This document shows positions 35,001 through 44,150 of a stretch of DNA of 64,000 nt, one piece after another; the first letter of the stretch is position 1, and every line of letters begins with the position of its first letter. Under the pieces are notes generated by a model. The model searched no databases. It was given only the letters and a program-made list of their open reading frames with translations, and was not told the DNA's origin. The stretch comes from Streptomyces aurantiogriseus (GTDB taxonomy: Bacteria > Actinomycetota > Actinomycetes > Streptomycetales > Streptomycetaceae), in NCBI RefSeq assembly GCF_014649375.1, contig NZ_BMSX01000015.1, positions 124,001 to 188,000 of the forward strand, given 5' to 3'. The translations under genes and the position numbers were made by a program.

Positions 35001-35882
35001 ATGCTTTCCCCCATCGTCGTCGGCCTCGACGGTTCCCCCGAGAGCCGCGCCGCCGCCGACTGGGCCGCCCGCGAGGCGCGACGCCGCGGCTTGCCGTTGA
35101 GCCTGGTCACCGCCTGGATCTGGCGGCCTGTCGACGTTCCTTCAGCCCAGGAATCGGAAGCCCAGAAGCAGTGGGCGCAGCAGCTGCTGAACGAGGCCAG
35201 GCAGGACCTCGTGGCGAAGTATCCGGATCTGCCGGTCACCGTCGGGCAGGTGTCCGGTCTGGCGACGCGGGCGCTGCTGGAACGGGCGGAGGGCGCCGAG
35301 ATGCTGGTACTCGGCTCACGTGGACACGGCGCCATCGCCGGTTTCCTCCTCGGCTCCGTCGGGCAGCACGTCCTCGCCCATACGAACGTCCCCGTGGTGC
35401 TCGTGCGGGCCAAGGACCGCTCGGCCGCCGATGGCGCGGAGCCGGACAGTGGCGAGGTGGTCGTCGGGATCCAGGACCGCGACAAGCCCTCCGAAGAACT
35501 GCTCGAGTTCGCCTTCTCCGCCGCGGCCGCTCGCGGGGCGACGCTGCGTGCCGTGCACGCCTGGAGCCGTCCGCCAGTGTTCGGGTACAACCCCGCCGCC
35601 CTGCGCATCGGGGACGACGACGGCGGCTGGGAGGCCCGGGTCGAACAGGAACTCTCGGATTCCCTCAAGCCCTGGCAGAAGCGGTATCCCCAGGTAAAGG
35701 TCGTCCAGACGATCGATCTCGCGTCGGCCGCGGAAGTCGTACTCCAGGCCGCCCGCAACGCCGGTCTTGTGGTGGTCGGACGCGAGACGCACCGGCCGGC
35801 CCTCGGCATGCGCATCGGTCCGGTCACTCACGGCGTGATCCACCACGCCGCCGCGCCCGTCGCCGTCGTGCCGCACGACTGA
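35001..35882 (+). CDS. universal stress protein, tandem domains, 293 aa
   Basis: Two UspA domains, the first with GSRGHGAIAGFLLGS. In the second the region is GRETHRPALGMRIGPVTHGVIHHA. It has a longer, Gln/Glu-rich helix in the first domain (SAQESEAQKQWAQQLL) than its paralogues. Start 35001 follows GGAGG. It lies alone between the two-USP unit and the cytochrome bd operon. Confidence 0.92.
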   Translation: MLSPIVVGLDGSPESRAAADWAAREARRRGLPLSLVTAWIWRPVDVPSAQESEAQKQWAQQLLNEARQDLVAKYPDLPVTVGQVSGLATRALLERAEGAEMLVLGSRGHGAIAGFLLGSVGQHVLAHTNVPVVLVRAKDRSAADGAEPDSGEVVVGIQDRDKPSEELLEFAFSAAAARGATLRAVHAWSRPPVFGYNPAALRIGDDDGGWEARVEQELSDSLKPWQKRYPQVKVVQTIDLASAAEVVLQAARNAGLVVVGRETHRPALGMRIGPVTHGVIHHAAAPVAVVPHD

Positions 35883-35896
35883 GGCCGAGTGGCTGA

Positions 35897-35910
35897 GGGC
35901 CGAGTGGCCC
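35897..35910. promoter_or_regulatory. DosR/OsdR-like palindrome after USP 35001
   Basis: GGGCCGAGTGGCCC, innermost pair mismatched, 14 bp past a stop codon and 473 bp before cydA. It may serve an unseen transcript or be a decayed site. Confidence 0.4.
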
Positions 35911-36101
35911 ACACGCCGGGGACGTCCGGGACGTGATGGAGGCGGCATCGGCTAGGAAGACAGCCGCGAACATGGCCGCGACACCGCTCCCCCTGGATAC
36001 GCCTTCGCCATCGCCCCTCTCCTCGCTGCCGTCGCCGCCTGATCGAACTGCGGCGCCCACGCTCCCCCGTGGTCGTGACCGGCGTCAGCGGGCTGTTGGG
36101 C

Positions 36102-36128
36102 ACGAGGGCCGGTCCGACCGGCCCTCGT
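36102..36128. terminator. 27-nt hairpin upstream of cydA
   Basis: Perfect 12-bp arms (ACGAGGGCCGGT and its reverse complement) with a CCG loop. It could terminate transcripts from the USP gene or act as an operator. Confidence 0.5.
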
Positions 36129-36215
36129 CGATCGTGGTCGCGGCGCCTCCCTGCCGTCGCCGTGGATCCGCGGCGGCAGAGAGGCCGACAGGCCCCGGAG
36201 CCGAGGCAGGACTGT

Positions 36216-36229
36216 GGGCCGTTCGGCCC
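36216..36229. promoter_or_regulatory. perfect DosR/OsdR-like palindrome (cydABDC)
   Basis: GGGCCGTTCGGCCC, perfect 6-2-6 symmetry, 153 bp before the cydA start. The flanks ACTG and CAGT extend the symmetry. Confidence 0.65.
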
Positions 36230-36382
36230 CAGTGGCAGGACCGTACGGCGCCTGTCCTGGCGGTACGCCCACCCGCGAAGGTGTCGTCCACGGGCCGGCA
36301 CCCTCCATGGCCGGTCCGGTCCATCCCCCTGCCGACCCCCGTTCCCGGGGTGCGCGCGACCCCGTACACGAGGAGGCCCGCC

Positions 36383-37936
36383 GTGGAGCTGGCGCTGGCT
36401 CAGGAGACCGTGGCCCGATGGCAGTTCGGCATCACGACCGTCTACCACTTCCTGTTCGTCCCGCTGACCATCAGCCTGGCCTTCCTCGTCGCGGGGCTGC
36501 AGACCGCCTGGGTGCGCACGGGCAGGGACAAGTACTTCAAGTCCACCCGCTTCTGGGGCAAGCTCTTCCTGATCAACGTCGCGATGGGGGTTGCCACCGG
36601 CATCGTGCAGGAGTTCCAGTTCGGCATGAACTGGTCGGCCTACTCGAAGTTCGTCGGTGACGTCTTCGGCGCCCCGCTCGCCATGGAGGCGCTGCTCGCG
36701 TTCTTCTTCGAGTCCACCTTCATCGGCCTGTGGATCTTCGGCTGGGACAAGCTCCCCCGGAAGATCCACCTGGCCTGCATCTGGCTGGTCGCGATCGGCA
36801 CCTTCCTGTCGGCGTACTTCATCCTGGCCGCCAACTCCTGGATGCAGCACCCGGTCGGATACGAGATCAACGAGGCCACCGGGCGCGCCGAACTCAACGA
36901 CATCGCGGCCGTGCTGTTCCAGAAGACCACCCTGGTCGTCGTCTTCCACACCCTCACCGCGGCCTTCCTCACCGGGGGCGCCTTCATCGTCGGAATCGCC
37001 GCGTACCAGTTGCGCCGCACGTCGAAGGCCGCCAAGGAGGCCACTGAGCCTGACACCCCGGGCCGGATCGCCACCATGCGCACCTCGCTGCGTCTCGGCC
37101 TCGTGACGGTCGTCATCGCCGGCCTCGGCACGGCGGTCAGCGGCGACGCGCTCGCGAAGGTGATGTACGAGCAGCAGCCCATGAAGATGGCGGCTGCCGA
37201 AGCGCTGTGGGAGACCGAGGAGTCGGCGCCCTTCTCCCTCTTCGCGTACGGCGACGTCGCCGAGGGCCGCAACAGCGTGGAGATCGAGATTCCCGGACTG
37301 CTGTCGTACCTGGCCAAGGGCAACTTCGACGACGCCGTCCCCGGCATCAGCTCCGTCGAGGCACTGGAGAAGGCGAAGTACGGCGATCTGGCCGAGGACT
37401 ACAAGCCCAGCATCCCCACCGCTTACTGGTCGTTCCGGTGGATGATCGGCTTCGGCATGGCCTCCTTCGCCATCGGGCTGGTCGGGCTGTGGCTGACCCG
37501 GAAGAAGCGGTGGCTGGCCGACGGCAAGAGGCGCGGCGAGGACGAGGTGCCGTTGCTGATGCTCACCCCGAACCGGGAGCTGGGCCCGGCCCTGAACACC
37601 TGGGCCTGGCGTCTCGCCGTCCTCACCATGGGCTTCCCGCTGGTCGCCAACTCCTTCGGCTGGATCTTCACCGAGATGGGCCGCCAGCCGTGGACCGTGT
37701 TCGGGTTGATGACCACCGCCGACGCGGTCTCGCCGGGCGTCTCCGTCGCCGAGCAGATCACCTCGCTGAGCGTCTTCACCGCCCTGTATGCCGTACTCGC
37801 CGTCGTCGAAGTGAAGCTGCTGGTCAAGTACGCCAAGGCGGGCCCCGTCGACGAACAGCCGCCGCCGGAAGTGCCCTCGCTCCGCGGCCCGGCCGCCGAC
37901 GAGGACGCCGACCGCCCGATGACCTTCGCCTACTGA
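36383..37936 (+). CDS. cydA: cytochrome bd ubiquinol/menaquinol oxidase subunit I (CydA), 517 aa
   Basis: Integral membrane subunit with about nine helices that binds hemes b558, b595 and d and reduces O2 with high affinity. The N-terminus ARWQFGITTVYHFLFVPLT contains the conserved His of heme b595/d, and GRQPWTVFG is the conserved WxxG region near helix VII. The Q-loop is of the short type. GTG start behind AGGAGG (6-nt spacing). First gene of cydA-cydB-cydDC, behind a perfect DosR-like box, which fits a role under low oxygen. Confidence 0.95.
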   Translation: MELALAQETVARWQFGITTVYHFLFVPLTISLAFLVAGLQTAWVRTGRDKYFKSTRFWGKLFLINVAMGVATGIVQEFQFGMNWSAYSKFVGDVFGAPLAMEALLAFFFESTFIGLWIFGWDKLPRKIHLACIWLVAIGTFLSAYFILAANSWMQHPVGYEINEATGRAELNDIAAVLFQKTTLVVVFHTLTAAFLTGGAFIVGIAAYQLRRTSKAAKEATEPDTPGRIATMRTSLRLGLVTVVIAGLGTAVSGDALAKVMYEQQPMKMAAAEALWETEESAPFSLFAYGDVAEGRNSVEIEIPGLLSYLAKGNFDDAVPGISSVEALEKAKYGDLAEDYKPSIPTAYWSFRWMIGFGMASFAIGLVGLWLTRKKRWLADGKRRGEDEVPLLMLTPNRELGPALNTWAWRLAVLTMGFPLVANSFGWIFTEMGRQPWTVFGLMTTADAVSPGVSVAEQITSLSVFTALYAVLAVVEVKLLVKYAKAGPVDEQPPPEVPSLRGPAADEDADRPMTFAY

Positions 37937-37957
37937 GACCTCCGGAGAGACACGGCC

Positions 37958-38953
37958 ATGGAACTGCACGACATCTGGTTCGCCCTGATCGCCGTCCTGT
38001 GGATCGGCTACTTCTTCCTGGAGGGCTTCGACTTCGGGGTCGGCATCCTCACGAAGCTGCTCGCCCGCGACGAGGCCGAGCGCCGGGTACTGATCAACAC
38101 GGTCGGCCCGGTCTGGGACGGCAACGAGGTCTGGCTCCTCACCGCCGGCGGCGCCACCTTCGCCGCCTTCCCGGCCTGGTACGCCACCCTGTTCAGCGGC
38201 TTCTACCTGCCGCTGCTGGCCATCCTGGTCTGCCTGATCGTCCGGGTCGTCGCCTTCGAGTACCGGGGCAAGCGCGAGGACGCCCGGTGGAAACGCAACT
38301 GGGAGCACGCCCTGTTCTGGACCTCCCTGCTGCCCGCGTTCCTGTGGGGTGTGGCCTTCGCGAACATCGTCCACGGTGTGAAGATCGACGCCGAGGGCGA
38401 GTACGCCGGCACGGTCCTCGACCTGCTCAACCCGTACGCCCTCCTCGGCGGCCTCGTCACGCTCGCCCTGTTCACCTTCCACGGCGCGGTGTTCGCGGCG
38501 CTCAAGACGCGCGGCGACATCCGCGACCGGGCCCGGACCCTGGCCGCCCGGGCAGGCCTCGCCACCGCCGGGCTCGCGCTGGTCTTCCTGCTGTGGACCC
38601 AGGGCAGCGGCGGCAACGTGCGCAGCCTCGTCGCGCTGGTCCTCACGGTCGTCGCGCTGCTCGGCGCGCTCGCCGCGAACCAACGGGCGCGCGAGGGCTG
38701 GGCGTTCGCGTTGTCCGGGGTCACCGTCGCCGGGGCCGTCGCGATGCTCTTCCTCGCGCTGTACCCGGACGTGATGCCGTCCAGCCTCGACACGGCGTGG
38801 AGCCTGACGGTGAGCAACGCCTCCTCGTCGGCGTACACGCTGACGGTCATGACCTGGGTCGCGGCGATCATGACCCCCGTCGTCCTGCTCTACCAGGGCT
38901 GGACGTACTGGGTGTTCCGCAAGCGCATCGGCGTCGAACACATCCCGGCCTGA
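37958..38953 (+). CDS. cydB: cytochrome bd oxidase subunit II (CydB), 331 aa
   Basis: Membrane partner of CydA with about eight helices. The N-terminus DIWFALIAVLWIGYFFLEGFD and the VGPVWDGNEVWLL motif are diagnostic. It starts 21 bp after cydA and precedes cydDC by 44 bp, so one operon. Length is normal. Confidence 0.95.
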   Translation: MELHDIWFALIAVLWIGYFFLEGFDFGVGILTKLLARDEAERRVLINTVGPVWDGNEVWLLTAGGATFAAFPAWYATLFSGFYLPLLAILVCLIVRVVAFEYRGKREDARWKRNWEHALFWTSLLPAFLWGVAFANIVHGVKIDAEGEYAGTVLDLLNPYALLGGLVTLALFTFHGAVFAALKTRGDIRDRARTLAARAGLATAGLALVFLLWTQGSGGNVRSLVALVLTVVALLGALAANQRAREGWAFALSGVTVAGAVAMLFLALYPDVMPSSLDTAWSLTVSNASSSAYTLTVMTWVAAIMTPVVLLYQGWTYWVFRKRIGVEHIPA

Positions 38954-38997
38954 CAACCCGCAGCCGCGTCAGTCTCCAAGCCTGAAAGGCACACGCG

Positions 38998-41900
38998 ATG
39001 AAGCCCGTAGACCCGCGGCTGCTCCATTACGCCCGCGCCACCCGGCTCTTTCTAGCCGCTTCGGTGGCTCTCGGCACGATCGGCGCCGCGCTGCTCGTCG
39101 TCCAGGCGGCGGTCATCGCCGAAGTGGTGGTCGGAGCCTTCCAGAACGGCCGGGGCCTGGGCTCCCTGCGCGGGTCCCTGCTCCTGCTGATCGCCGTCTC
39201 GGCGGGGCGGGCGGCGGTCGCCTGGTTCACGGAGACCGCCGCGCACCGCGCCTCCGCGGCCGTGAAGTCCGAACTGCGCGGGCGCCTGATGGATCACGCA
39301 ACCGCGCTCGGCCCGGACTTCGTGACCGCGCAGCGCACCGGAGAGCTCACCACACTCGCGACGCGAGGGGTGGACGCCCTCGACGACTATTTCGGCCGGT
39401 ACGTGCCGCAGTTGGCCCTCTCCGTCATCGTCCCGGTCGTCGTACTCACCAGGATCGTCACCGCCGACTGGCTCTCGGCGGCGATCATCGCGGCCACGCT
39501 GCCGCTGATCCCGCTGTTCATGGTGCTCATCGGACTGGCCACCCAGCGGCAGACGGACCGTCAGTGGCGGACCCTGTCCCGCCTCTCCCACCACTTCCTG
39601 GACGTGGTGGCGGGCCTGCCCACGCTGAAAGTCTTCGGGCGGGCCCGGGCGCAGGCGACGGCTATCCGGCGGATCACCGATGAGTACCGCCGGGCGACCC
39701 TGCGCACCCTGCGGATCGCCTTCGTCTCCTCCTTCGCCCTGGAACTGCTCTCGACGCTGTCCGTCGCACTCGTCGCGGTGAGCATCGGCCTGCGCATGGT
39801 CGAGGGCGGGCTCGATCTGTACACCGGGCTGCTGGTGCTGGTCCTCGCACCGGAGGCGTACGCCCCCATCCGGGCGGTGGGTGTCCACTACCACGCCAGC
39901 GTGGAAGGCCTCACGGCCGCCGGGAAGATCTTCGACGTACTGGAGACTCCGCTCCCCCGGCGTGGCCACGCCGATGTTCCGGACCTCTCCGCCACCCCCA
40001 TCACCCTCAGCAATCTGACCGTGACCCATCCCGGCCGGCCCGCACCCGCCGTCGACAACCTGTCCCTGACGATCCGGCCCGGCGAGACGGTCGCACTCGC
40101 CGGGCCCTCCGGGGCCGGCAAGACGAGCGTCCTGTCGGTCCTGCTCGGCTTCACCACCCCGGCAGTCGGCACGGTTACCGTCGGCGACCGCGACCTGCGG
40201 GACATCGACCCCGAGCAGTGGCACCGCAAGATCTCCTGGGTCCCACAGCATCCGCACCTCATCGCCGGAACCGTCGCCGACAACGTCCGCCTCGCCAGGC
40301 CCGAGGCCACCGACACCGAAGTGCGCTCGGCGCTGTGCGACGCCCACGCCCTCGACATCCCGGACGACCTCGTCCTCGGCGAGAACGGCACCGGCCTCTC
40401 CGCCGGACAACGCCAACGCGTCGCCCTCGCGCGCGTCTTCCTCACCGACCGCCCCCTCGTCCTCCTCGACGAACCGACCGCCCACCTGGACGCCGAGACC
40501 GAGTCCGCGATCACCGACTCCGTCCGCCGCCTGTCCGCCACCCGTACGGTGATCCTGACCTCTCACCGCCTGGCCCTGCCGGCCCTCGCCGACCGATGCG
40601 TCGAGCTGCGCACTCCGGCTGCCGAGGCCGGTGCGACCGCCAGTGCGGACGGATCGGCCATCGCTCCGGAGCGCTTCGTCGGTGCGGCCCCGTCCCTGCC
40701 TGGTCCCGTGGACCGCCCCGCCGATGCGGCGCGGCACACGCCGGACGCCGGGCTCGTCCCCGGCACCATGGCGAGTCCCCCACTGCGACGGCTGGTCCGG
40801 ATGGCGGTCAGGGGCCCTGTACGGAGTCGGCTCGCCCTGGCCATGCTGCTGGGCGCGCTCGCGCTCGGGTGCGCCGTCGCGCTCATGGGGACATCCGGCT
40901 GGCTGATCTCGCGTGCCGCGCAGCAGCCGCCGGTACTGCATCTGATGGTGGCGGTGACCTGCGTACGCGCCTTCGGTATCGGGCGCAGCGTGCTGCGGTA
41001 CGCCGAGCGGCTCGTGGCCCATGACGCCGTGCTGCGAGGCCTCGGCAGCCTCAGGGCAACCGTCTACGCACGGCTGGAACGACTGGCCCCGGGCGGGCTG
41101 CGGCTGTACCGGAAGGGGGACCTGCTTTCCCGGTTCGTCACCGACGTCGACTCCGTGCAGGACTACCTGCTGCGCTCCCGGCTCCCGGCCACCGCCGCGG
41201 CCCTGGTCGGCACGGCGGCCTCCGTGCTGGTGGGCCTGGTGCTGCCCTCCGCCGGCATGATTCTCGCCATCGGGCTACTGCTCGCCGGAGCGGGCGTACC
41301 GCTGCTGACCGCGGCGGCCTCACGCCAGACCGAACGACGCCAGGCACCGGCCCGCGGCGAGCTGGCCACCGCCGTCCTGGACGCCCTGTCCGGCACCGCC
41401 GAACTCACGGTGACCGGAGCGCTGCCCCGCCGACTGGCCGCCGTACGAGCCGTGGACCGGCGTCTGACCCGGATCACCGCCCGTTCGGCCGCCACCGCGG
41501 GACTCGGCTCGGGACTGGTCACTCTGGTCGCGGGGCTGACGACCACCGCCTGTGCGGCCGTGGGCGTACAGGCCGTGGCCGCCGGACGTCTGGACGGCGT
41601 GCTGCTCGCCGTGCTGCTCCTCACCCCGCTCGCCACCTTCGAGGCTGTCGCCGGGCTACCGGCCGCCGCGCAGGTCCGGCAGCGCAGCCGTCGTGCCGCA
41701 GAACGGGTCCTCGATGTCGTCGACGCCCCTGCGCCGGTCCTGGAGCCCGAGCATCCGGCCCCGCTCCCCCAGCCGTCCTTCCCCCTCCGGCTGCGCGGCC
41801 TGAGTGCCATGTGGCCCGGCCGCCGCGAACCGGCGCTCATCGGCATCGACCTGGACCTCGCGCCCGGGCGCCGGATCGCGGTCGTCGGCCCGAGCGGCTC

Positions 41901-42528
41901 CGGCAAGACCACGCTGGCCCACGTGCTGCTACGGTTCCTCGACCCGGAGACCGGTACCTACACACTCGCCGGCGCCGACGCGACCGCCCTGTCCGCGGAA
42001 GACGTACGGCACGCTGTCGGCCTGTGCGCCCAGGACGCGTACGTCTTCGACAGCTCCCTGCGTGAGAACCTCCGCCTCGCCCGCCCCGACAGCACCGACC
42101 AGGACCTGTGGGCGGCACTGGCCGGGGCCAGGCTCGACGCCTGGGTACGCACCCTGCCCGACGGCCTGGACACCCCGGTCGGCGAGCACGGCGCACGACT
42201 CTCCGGCGGCCAGCGTCAACGCCTGGCCCTGGCACGCGCGTTGCTCGCCGACTTCCCCGTCCTCGTCCTCGACGAACCCGCCGAGCATCTCGACCTGCCC
42301 ACCGCCGACGCGCTCACGGCGGATCTGCTCGCGGCCGCGCGGGGACGCGCGACCGTGCTGATCACCCACCGCCTGGCCGGCCTGGAGGACGTCGACGAGA
42401 TCCTCGTCCTCGACCACGGCCGCGTGGTGCAGCGCGGCACCTGGGCGGAACTCATCGCCGTACCGGGCCCGTTGCGGTCGACGGCGGAGAGGGAGCGGAC
42501 CTCCGAACCGGTCCGAGTGGCGGCCTGA
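38998..42528 (+). CDS. cydDC: thiol-reductant ABC exporter CydDC, fused CydD-CydC, 1176 aa
   Basis: Two complete ABC exporter halves in one chain. CydD is about 1-560, with Walker A GPSGAGKTS, signature LSAGQRQR and Walker B LVLLDEP. CydC is about 600-1176, with Walker A GPSGSGKTT, signature LSGGQRQR and LVLDEP. CydDC exports cysteine or glutathione-like thiols and is needed to assemble cytochrome bd. The fusion is the normal form in Streptomyces. The linker (about 555-600) is Ala/Pro-rich. Confidence 0.93.
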   Translation: MKPVDPRLLHYARATRLFLAASVALGTIGAALLVVQAAVIAEVVVGAFQNGRGLGSLRGSLLLLIAVSAGRAAVAWFTETAAHRASAAVKSELRGRLMDHATALGPDFVTAQRTGELTTLATRGVDALDDYFGRYVPQLALSVIVPVVVLTRIVTADWLSAAIIAATLPLIPLFMVLIGLATQRQTDRQWRTLSRLSHHFLDVVAGLPTLKVFGRARAQATAIRRITDEYRRATLRTLRIAFVSSFALELLSTLSVALVAVSIGLRMVEGGLDLYTGLLVLVLAPEAYAPIRAVGVHYHASVEGLTAAGKIFDVLETPLPRRGHADVPDLSATPITLSNLTVTHPGRPAPAVDNLSLTIRPGETVALAGPSGAGKTSVLSVLLGFTTPAVGTVTVGDRDLRDIDPEQWHRKISWVPQHPHLIAGTVADNVRLARPEATDTEVRSALCDAHALDIPDDLVLGENGTGLSAGQRQRVALARVFLTDRPLVLLDEPTAHLDAETESAITDSVRRLSATRTVILTSHRLALPALADRCVELRTPAAEAGATASADGSAIAPERFVGAAPSLPGPVDRPADAARHTPDAGLVPGTMASPPLRRLVRMAVRGPVRSRLALAMLLGALALGCAVALMGTSGWLISRAAQQPPVLHLMVAVTCVRAFGIGRSVLRYAERLVAHDAVLRGLGSLRATVYARLERLAPGGLRLYRKGDLLSRFVTDVDSVQDYLLRSRLPATAAALVGTAASVLVGLVLPSAGMILAIGLLLAGAGVPLLTAAASRQTERRQAPARGELATAVLDALSGTAELTVTGALPRRLAAVRAVDRRLTRITARSAATAGLGSGLVTLVAGLTTTACAAVGVQAVAAGRLDGVLLAVLLLTPLATFEAVAGLPAAAQVRQRSRRAAERVLDVVDAPAPVLEPEHPAPLPQPSFPLRLRGLSAMWPGRREPALIGIDLDLAPGRRIAVVGPSGSGKTTLAHVLLRFLDPETGTYTLAGADATALSAEDVRHAVGLCAQDAYVFDSSLRENLRLARPDSTDQDLWAALAGARLDAWVRTLPDGLDTPVGEHGARLSGGQRQRLALARALLADFPVLVLDEPAEHLDLPTADALTADLLAAARGRATVLITHRLAGLEDVDEILVLDHGRVVQRGTWAELIAVPGPLRSTAERERTSEPVRVAA

Positions 42529-42925
42529 GAGCATGCAGAGACGGTTCCGTCACCTGGTCCCGCTCACCGTGGCGGAAGTCCGCCGGCTCCTGGCAACCCA
42601 CCCGCCCCCAGGCTCGACCGACCGCTTCGCATTGCAGAACGACCACGGGCACCCGGCCTCGCAGCCGAACGAGTCAGGTCTCGGTGCCCAAGGGACCGCG
42701 GACAAACGTCGTCGCAGGAGGAAAGCGCCATCCACGGTTGCACTCCGGCCGCCGCCTCGGCCTGGCGGTGGTGGGCGCGCGGCTCGGTCCTGTGCGCCTT
42801 CGCGTCGGTGGCGCGAGGGAGCGCGCTTCCCACCGCCTGGTCAGTTGCTCCTTTGCGCCAGGTCGCGGCAGCGGCGTCGTCCGCCACGTTCGCGAGGTGG
42901 ACGACTGCCGGTTTCGGGCACTGGT
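42529..42925. other. gene-free region between convergent cydDC and USP
   Basis: No intact gene. A plus-strand stretch from 42533 reads MQRRFRHLVPLTVAEVRRLL, loosely like the C-terminal tail of some Streptomyces DDE transposases; it then loses resemblance. At most a small remnant. Confidence 0.35.
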
Positions 42926-43834
42926 TCAGACGTGCGGGACGACAGCGACGGGGCAGCCGGCATGATGCAACACCGCGTGGGTGACCGGGCCGGTACGGGG
43001 GCCGAGGCGGCTGTCCCGGATCCGGCGTCCCACGACGACAAGGGCCGATCCGGAAGCGGCGCGGGTCAGTTCGGTGGCCGCCCGGCCTTCGACGACCGTC
43101 TTGGTGACGGCGACCTCGGGGAACTTCTCACACCACGGACGCAGCGTCGCGACCACGGCGTGTTCGTGCTCCGCGAGGAGCTCCGGGCCGGGCGGCGGGG
43201 CGACCCGGTCGGCGGTGGCGTACCCCGGCGGGACCGTGAAGGTGTGGATCACGCGCAGCGCGGCGCAGCAGCGCCGGGCGGTCTCGAAGGCGAACTCGAT
43301 GAGCTCGTCGCAGGGTTGGCTGGTGTCGAGGCCGAGGACGACATCGCGGTACGGAATCTCGGGGATCTCGTCCGGAGAGACACCGCCGGGAACCGGGAAG
43401 TGTTCGTCAGTGACGCTCTCACCCGCGCGGACCAGCACCACGGGGCGCGGCGACCTGGCGACGACCCGCGCGGACACCGAGCCGAGCAGGAAGCCCGCGA
43501 CACCGCTGAGCCCGCGGGACCCGAGCACCAGCAGCTCAGCCCGCTCCCCCGCCTCCAGCAGGGCAGCGGCCGGTGAGGCCTGCACCTGCTGCTCGACGAC
43601 TTCGAGCCCGGGGTGCGCGGCGCGGACGCTGTCCGAGGCCTCCTTGAGCATCTGCCGTGCCCAGCCTCGCTCGGTCATGTCCATGGGCACGTTGGCGGCG
43701 GGACGCGGGTGCAGTTGCCATGCGTGCAGGAGCCGCAGCCTCATGCCTCGGCGCAGGGCTTCCCGGGCCGCCCAGTGAGCGGCGGCGCGGCTCTCGGGAG
43801 AAGCGTCGATCCCCGCGACTACGTATCGATCCAT
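42926..43834 (-). CDS. universal stress protein, tandem domains, 302 aa
   Basis: Two UspA domains; the first has GSRGLSGVAGFLLGS, the second GRRIRDSRLGPRTGPVTHAVLHHA with Pro in the ATP loop. Its C-terminal 35 residues are very similar to the antisense USP remnant beside hypE at 53425. Start 43834 lies behind GAGGAGGC. The DosR-like elements at 43895-43936 are its likely promoter sites. Confidence 0.92.
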   Translation of the reverse strand: MDRYVVAGIDASPESRAAAHWAAREALRRGMRLRLLHAWQLHPRPAANVPMDMTERGWARQMLKEASDSVRAAHPGLEVVEQQVQASPAAALLEAGERAELLVLGSRGLSGVAGFLLGSVSARVVARSPRPVVLVRAGESVTDEHFPVPGGVSPDEIPEIPYRDVVLGLDTSQPCDELIEFAFETARRCCAALRVIHTFTVPPGYATADRVAPPPGPELLAEHEHAVVATLRPWCEKFPEVAVTKTVVEGRAATELTRAASGSALVVVGRRIRDSRLGPRTGPVTHAVLHHAGCPVAVVPHV

Positions 43835-44150
43835 AACCTGTGCCTCCTCGGATCCATATGTCCACCATCAAGCCTGTGACGAACACCGGGCTATGGGCAG
43901 GGGCCGGACGGGCCCTGCCCTTGGGCTCCCTGGCCCATTTGGGCAAGTCGCGGGCCTCGGCGCGGCGCTCGCACGGCTGCGGCGCCGCGCGCCTGCAGGT
44001 GCTTCCGTCATGAGCGTGGTCGGCAGCGGCCCTTCCGTCCTGCGCCGGCCTGCGATCGCCCCCCCCCGTTATCTTCTTCGCGGTTCCGCAATGGGACCGC
44101 TGGCCTCCGGGCCCGGGCATGACTGGTCCCCCCTGTCGAACGGATGACCT
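43835..44150. other. USP promoter region and flank of the IS110 element
   Basis: Holds two DosR-like elements and, at about 44055, a run of C residues. No gene seen. Confidence 0.5.
43895..43936. promoter_or_regulatory. pair of DosR/OsdR-like elements (USP 43834)
   Basis: 43895-43920 is a long imperfect inverted repeat (GGGCAGGGGCC / GGGCCCTGCCC, one mismatch, 4-nt centre). 43923-43936 is GGGCTCCCTGGCCC. The first lies 60 bp upstream of the minus-strand start. Confidence 0.55.

Larger units (their letters stand above)
35883..36382. other. 500-bp gene-free region before cydA
   Basis: No convincing gene. It contains DosR-like palindromes at 35897-35910 and 36216-36229 and a strong hairpin at 36102-36128. 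I saw no Rex-type TGTGAAC-N-TTCACA operator. Confidence 0.6.

Noticed and set aside
36383..36403. Rex operator near cydA
   Set aside because: I looked for TGTGAAC-type dyads in the leader and saw none; the DosR-like box is the only clear operator candidate.
35828..38956. Very long minus-strand reading frame (over 1000 codons) opposite cydA and cydB
   Set aside because: Composition is Glu/Gly/Arg/Asp-rich without domains. It is the antisense shadow of the clearly recognised cydA and cydB genes.
42533..42640. Transposase tail remnant after cydDC
   Set aside because: Only about 20 residues look similar, from memory; too little to call a pseudogene.
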